DNA of 19,048 nt from JAVBLQ01 sp031553435 (lineage in GTDB: Bacteria; Bacteroidota; Bacteroidia; Bacteroidales; Azobacteroidaceae), in assembly GCA_031553435.1 (NCBI GenBank), contig JAVBLQ010000143.1:1-19048 (forward strand). The letters are read 5' to 3'. The translations under genes and the position numbers were made by a program. Shown in pieces: positions 16,202-19,048 of the stretch (the first letter of the stretch is position 1; every line of letters begins with the position of its first letter). The notes below the pieces were generated by a model. It was not told where the DNA came from. It worked only from the letters and a program-made list of their open reading frames with translations, and searched no databases.

Positions 16202-16209
16202 CAAAGGTA
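16202..16209 (-). promoter_or_regulatory. Candidate -7 box for upp-ruvB
   Basis: On the minus strand this is TACCTTTG, an exact TAnnTTTG match, directly after the stop of the upstream gene and 17 bases before the upp ATG. A TTTG (complement of 16234-16237) lies 24 bases upstream, slightly farther than usual for a -33 element. The upp-ruvB pair may therefore be transcribed separately from the upstream gene. Confidence 0.5.
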
Positions 16210-17523
16210 TTATTTTTCCAACGAAATTCCTGTCAAAAATGAATGAATAAAAACCTGATACCAGGGATTTGTTTCAGGATTGGCAATTTCCGAATTGTGC
16301 CACAAGAGACAAAAATCGCCTCCTGACAGTTTACATTCTTTTGCTAATGAATCTATTAGATCAATTGCTTCTTTCGGATTCAGTTTCATATAAGAATTCA
16401 GTGTAGCATCCATGATGATCGTAGGCCGAATTAATAAAGGTGTTTTTTCATTTTCTATCAAGTCAAAAAAATGAAACGGGATGGCGGTTCCAGCCCTGAA
16501 TCCGGCTTGTGAAGGATAAGTTAAAGTAAAATCTTCCGAGAAATTCAAACGATTCAATGTTTGGTATGTATCCGGAGTTTTCATCCGGAGAAAATGTTGC
16601 CGGTTCCTTTTTATTTTCGAATTGACGATACGTTCCAGTTTCAATTTTTCTTTCCGAATCAAATACTCATCAAATGAAGCCACATAAGAGGGATGAAGTC
16701 CGAAATAAACATCTTTTTTTACAGCATTCAAATACTTGTAATATCTTCTTAAGGGATAAATTGTCCGGCGATCGAATTTCCCGTATCCTCCTATATGAAT
16801 AAACAGATAACAGGGACGATTATGTTGTTTATGAAGTTCTACAATATTTTTTAACGACTGAAAATAAGGATCTTCTTTTAACCGTAAAAACACATGTAAC
16901 CGTTCTTTCAGTTTTTTCAGGTCTCTATCCTTTAAATCTTTTATACTACCCAAAGTATTTTTAGTTATTCCCTTATTTTTATAAAGAAACGGATGATCGA
17001 TATCGAAAGTTGTAATCATGCGGAATTCACGCAAACGAAAGCAATCAGGATTTTTATTTTGCTTCAGTAATGCGTCTTTCAATTGATAAGCCCAACGGTC
17101 AACTACCGGTATCTGTAAAAAACCTTCTTTAGAAGCAAGACTTTCTTCTATCTTAAACCTCCCATGATTATCCTCTTTTGTAGGAAAGTATTCTTCATAA
17201 CGGGTCAACAAATAAAATGAGGCAGCAAAAATATCGAACGGAAAGTCTCCTTTTTCTTTGGCGTAAAAATAAGGAATTTGTCCATCTTTAATAACTTTAA
17301 TCTTCTGACTGAACACCCCTTTTTCAAAAAGAAGCCGGGTCGGTTGAATCCAAAGTCCTTTCGACAAATCTCTCTCTGAATAATTGATACAATAATCCCC
17401 TGATTTCAAAAATGTTTCCCGATTCGTAACAATTTGATAATCTATCCCCAGGATATTGTGGAAAATATGTTCAGCAATATATTCTAATCTCGGGCTTTTA
17501 ACTGAGGAATATACAATTACCAT
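16210..17523 (-). CDS. DUF7033 / polysaccharide deacetylase-like protein
   Basis: The 437-residue protein has an N-terminal domain with YSSVKSPRLEYIAEHIF, FPFDIFAASFYLLTRYEEY (94-112) and IPVVDRWAYQLKDALL, which I recognise as the DUF7033-type domain often joined to a polysaccharide deacetylase domain in Bacteroidetes. The C-terminal half fits a degenerate NodB-like barrel: TTFDIDHPFL with Asp174, Asp176 and His177, GLHPSY with His277, GFRAGTAIPFHF with Arg343, and LLWHNSE with His409. These match the order of the metal and catalytic motifs of family 4 carbohydrate esterases, but the spacing is unusual and activity is inferred. No signal peptide is seen, so it may be cytoplasmic. It may act in surface glycan metabolism. 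It starts at the ATG 17521-17523, 25 bp before upp and divergent from the repeat region on its right. Confidence 0.8.
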   Translation of the reverse strand: MVIVYSSVKSPRLEYIAEHIFHNILGIDYQIVTNRETFLKSGDYCINYSERDLSKGLWIQPTRLLFEKGVFSQKIKVIKDGQIPYFYAKEKGDFPFDIFAASFYLLTRYEEYFPTKEDNHGRFKIEESLASKEGFLQIPVVDRWAYQLKDALLKQNKNPDCFRLREFRMITTFDIDHPFLYKNKGITKNTLGSIKDLKDRDLKKLKERLHVFLRLKEDPYFQSLKNIVELHKQHNRPCYLFIHIGGYGKFDRRTIYPLRRYYKYLNAVKKDVYFGLHPSYVASFDEYLIRKEKLKLERIVNSKIKRNRQHFLRMKTPDTYQTLNRLNFSEDFTLTYPSQAGFRAGTAIPFHFFDLIENEKTPLLIRPTIIMDATLNSYMKLNPKEAIDLIDSLAKECKLSGGDFCLLWHNSEIANPETNPWYQVFIHSFLTGISLEK

Positions 17524-17581
17524 AACATTTAAGATTCAACAAAGTAATATAATATATATATAAACGCTTTCGTATGGTTTT

Positions 17582-17639
17582 TATTTTTGTAAGCATGAAA
17601 AATAATTTCATTATTTCCTCTCTTTCTATAAAGACGTAA
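17582..17639 (+). other. Possible promoter and 14-codon reading frame in the 343-bp gap
   Basis: TATTTTTG (17582-17589) matches the -7 consensus on the plus strand. A short frame begins at ATG 17595-17597 and ends at TAA 17637-17639, encoding MKNNFIISSLSIKT, which looks like the start of a signal peptide. The palindrome at 17640 begins on the next base. This may be the remnant of a gene, a leaderless peptide or chance. Nothing else is seen between 17524 and 17639 except an AT-rich run near 17545-17563. Confidence 0.25.
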
Positions 17640-17708
17640 TAATTGAAAACGGAAAATTGAAAATGAGGCTTACGCACGAAATCATTTTCAATTTTCCGTT
17701 TTCAATTA
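17640..17708. repeat. Perfect 27-bp palindrome of AATTGAAAA type
   Basis: Bases 17640-17666 pair without mismatch with 17682-17708, leaving a 15-base loop (GGCTTACGCACGAAA). The arms contain two tandem AATTGAAAA-like units separated by CGGAA. The core AAATTGAAAATG equals the arm of the palindrome at 6326-6369. It probably works as a strong terminator in either direction. Confidence 0.85.
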
Positions 17709-17723
17709 CTTGTCAAAGGTTCC

Positions 17724-17822
17724 AACGCAGAGCGGCCCCCTAATGGCCTCCCCCAACTACTCCGCACTCTGGCTGTGTTAAAAGGAATAAAATAACCTTG
17801 CGGGTATGGAGTTGTCTGCGTT
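17724..17822 (+). repeat. 99-bp element with AACGCAGA/TCTGCGTT ends, copy 2
   Basis: The ends are AACGCAGA (17724-17731) and TCTGCGTT (17815-17822). Blocks identical to copy 1 are CCCCCTAATGG (17736-17746), TGTGTTAAAAGGAATAAAA (17774-17792) and GGTATGGAGTTGTCTGCGTT (17803-17822). The variable part between them differs, but pairing is kept in a new form: CCGCA (17762-17766) can pair with TGCGG (17799-17803). CAACT can also pair with AGTTG next to the outer stem. It lies 44 bp beyond the stop of the FISUMP gene. Confidence 0.75.
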
Positions 17823-17836
17823 GACATGCCCTTGTA

Positions 17837-17852
17837 CTCATTTCACAATGAG
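17837..17852 (-). other. Six-bp hairpin with tetraloop just after the FISUMP stop
   Basis: CTCATT (17837-17842) pairs with AATGAG (17847-17852) around a four-base loop. Read in the direction of the upstream gene, the loop is GTGA. The hairpin starts 14 bases after the stop codon. Short stems with four-base loops just downstream of the variable region are a known part of target recognition in characterised diversity-generating retroelements. Here the stem is shorter and not GC-rich, so the link is tentative. Confidence 0.4.
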
Positions 17853-17866
17853 GATGTTTTCACGAA

Positions 17867-19048
17867 TCAATTCTGGGCGACGCAACGGACACTGAAGCCG
17901 CCTGCACGGCTATTGATGCTGCCCGGGCTCACGCCGCCGCTATTGAAGTTCAGGATCTGCGAGGTCGTACCGTACGGTGTACTGCTCCAATAGTAGCCGT
18001 GCGTACCAACGTCGTAGAACTGTCCATTACTGAAGTTACGGTTGCCTGCGGCCGGCAGGAAAAGGGTAGTGGTGACTCCGTCAGGTTTGATAGCATAACC
18101 GCCACCGGTACCCGAAACCCAAGTCCATGTATTGGCAGAAGCAAGACCGGGAGCAGTTGAACCGGAAGTACCGGAGAAGATAGCAGACCATTCATCCTGG
18201 GTAGGCACACGCCAAGTCCCATCGGTAATGGAAGAACAAGGATCGTTAGTCCCATTCTGGTAAGGACGCCACATCAAATCATATTGAGGGCTACGCCAAT
18301 CATAAGGCGATGCTGGAGCTTTAATAAATTGACCCTGGCCGGAACCGGCAGCAGGTTGAACATTATCAGCTAAACTCACAGGACCATTGGTAGCATAAAC
18401 GGCAGAAGTACGTAACTCGTGACCATCGTTATTTCTACCCCATTGGAAAAGAGAACCCTTGATACCATCCTGTGTATCTGTGCTGGCTCCATTAGTAGGA
18501 ATAGAACCTGACCATGCAAAAGGATCGGGACTAGAGGCTCCATCAACGCCCAAGTTGTAACACTGGAACTTCAACCAGGTACCATCCACAGTCTTAGCGC
18601 CGCAACCTACGGCAACTTCAGCAGATTCACTGTTTACACTGCCTTTAGCGTTGGAAACAACACAATAATAAGTCTTCAAACCCAAAGCAGTCAATGGGGG
18701 ATTGAATGTAGCGGCAGTAGCGCCGGATACGGCTGTAGCTGCATTGGCGTTTTTATTCGCAGATTTTACATACCATTGATAAGAAGTAGCATTTACAGCA
18801 GTTACACTCAAAGCGGCAACAGAACCTCCATTAGCCGTTGTGTTTTGGGAAAAAGAAAATGCTTTAGGCTGAACAGTTATCGCAGGCAAAGAAGCATCCA
18901 CAGAAGTAGGATTCCAACGGCTACCGTTCCACATGTAAACCATATTGTCGGTAGTATTGTAGACCAACATACCTTTGGCAGTAGCCTTGTCAGCTTGTCC
19001 GTCAAGCACAAACTGGGTTAAGTCTGCATTCAAAGCCACGCTGGGCAA
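17867..19048 (-). CDS. Surface protein with Ig-like and FISUMP (C-type-lectin-like) domains, 5' end missing
   Basis: The frame is open to the window edge, so the N-terminus and start are missing; 393 residues are visible. First comes a GMLVYNTTDNMVYMWNGSRW repeat-like stretch (26-45), common in large Bacteroidetes surface proteins. An Ig-like domain follows (about 56-147, with SYQWYV and TYYCVVSNAKGSV). The C-terminal part (about 150-393) is a Fibrobacter succinogenes major paralogous (FISUMP) domain with GTWLKFQCYNLG, LFQWGR, YDWRSPQYD, GTWRVPTQDEWSAIF, GYYWSSTPYG and a final GFSVRCVAQN. It is probably secreted and may bind ligands or other cells. By hand count the last 60 coding bases (17881-17940) have 42 G or C, against 27 of 60 at 18781-18840. 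The ending resembles a DGR variable region. Confidence 0.85.
   Translation of the reverse strand: MPSVALNADLTQFVLDGQADKATAKGMLVYNTTDNMVYMWNGSRWNPTSVDASLPAITVQPKAFSFSQNTTANGGSVAALSVTAVNATSYQWYVKSANKNANAATAVSGATAATFNPPLTALGLKTYYCVVSNAKGSVNSESAEVAVGCGAKTVDGTWLKFQCYNLGVDGASSPDPFAWSGSIPTNGASTDTQDGIKGSLFQWGRNNDGHELRTSAVYATNGPVSLADNVQPAAGSGQGQFIKAPASPYDWRSPQYDLMWRPYQNGTNDPCSSITDGTWRVPTQDEWSAIFSGTSGSTAPGLASANTWTWVSGTGGGYAIKPDGVTTTLFLPAAGNRNFSNGQFYDVGTHGYYWSSTPYGTTSQILNFNSGGVSPGSINSRAGGFSVRCVAQN

Noticed and set aside
17640..17708. A CRISPR repeat or attachment site
   Set aside because: The palindrome occurs singly, without regular spacing or an integrase gene nearby.

Overview
The window reads as chromosomal DNA of a Bacteroidetes bacterium, most likely of the order Bacteroidales; genus cannot be fixed. 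The evidence is the gene set (a DUF4954 beta-helix protein, a DUF7033-type deacetylase-like protein and a FISUMP surface protein next to Bacteroidetes-style core genes), the scarcity of Shine-Dalgarno sites, and several -7 boxes of the Bacteroidetes form TAnnTTTG. By eye the sequence is AT-rich, except for the last gene, which rises to about 70% GC in its final 60 coding bases (hand count).

Layout from left to right. At 80-4902 lie four minus-strand genes read as tsaC (tRNA threonylcarbamoyladenosine synthesis), a polyprenyl-phosphate sugar transferase, a CLC chloride channel with CBS domains, and fmt. The first three are tightly coupled and probably one operon. At 4963-7328 the only two plus-strand genes are rmuC and an exonuclease III-type AP endonuclease. 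A perfect 16-bp hairpin at 7327-7369 separates them from the convergent minus-strand run at 7372-13780: a flippase, hflX, a DUF4954 protein and a class I fumarate hydratase. Next come a small secreted hypothetical protein (13865-14341), a upp-ruvB pair that overlaps by one base (14509-16184), and a large deacetylase-like protein (16210-17523). The right edge cuts a FISUMP/Ig-domain surface protein (stop at 17867, 5' end outside the window).

Most genes are housekeeping or envelope genes: initiator tRNA formylation, tRNA modification, ribosome splitting, DNA repair and recombination, the TCA cycle, pyrimidine salvage and surface glycan assembly. No tRNA, rRNA, CRISPR array or insertion sequence was seen.

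Two things stand out. First, the C-terminus of the FISUMP protein has the codon pattern and C-type-lectin-like ending of a variable region of a diversity-generating retroelement (DGR), with a small tetraloop hairpin 14 bases after the stop. No reverse transcriptase or template repeat is in the window, so this is a hypothesis. Second, a composite module occurs twice on the plus strand (6326-6481 and 17640-17822): a palindrome of AATTGAAAA type, a 15-16 base spacer, and a 96-99 bp element bounded by AACGCAGA/TCTGCGTT. I do not recognise it. In the first copy the palindrome forms the last codons of rmuC.
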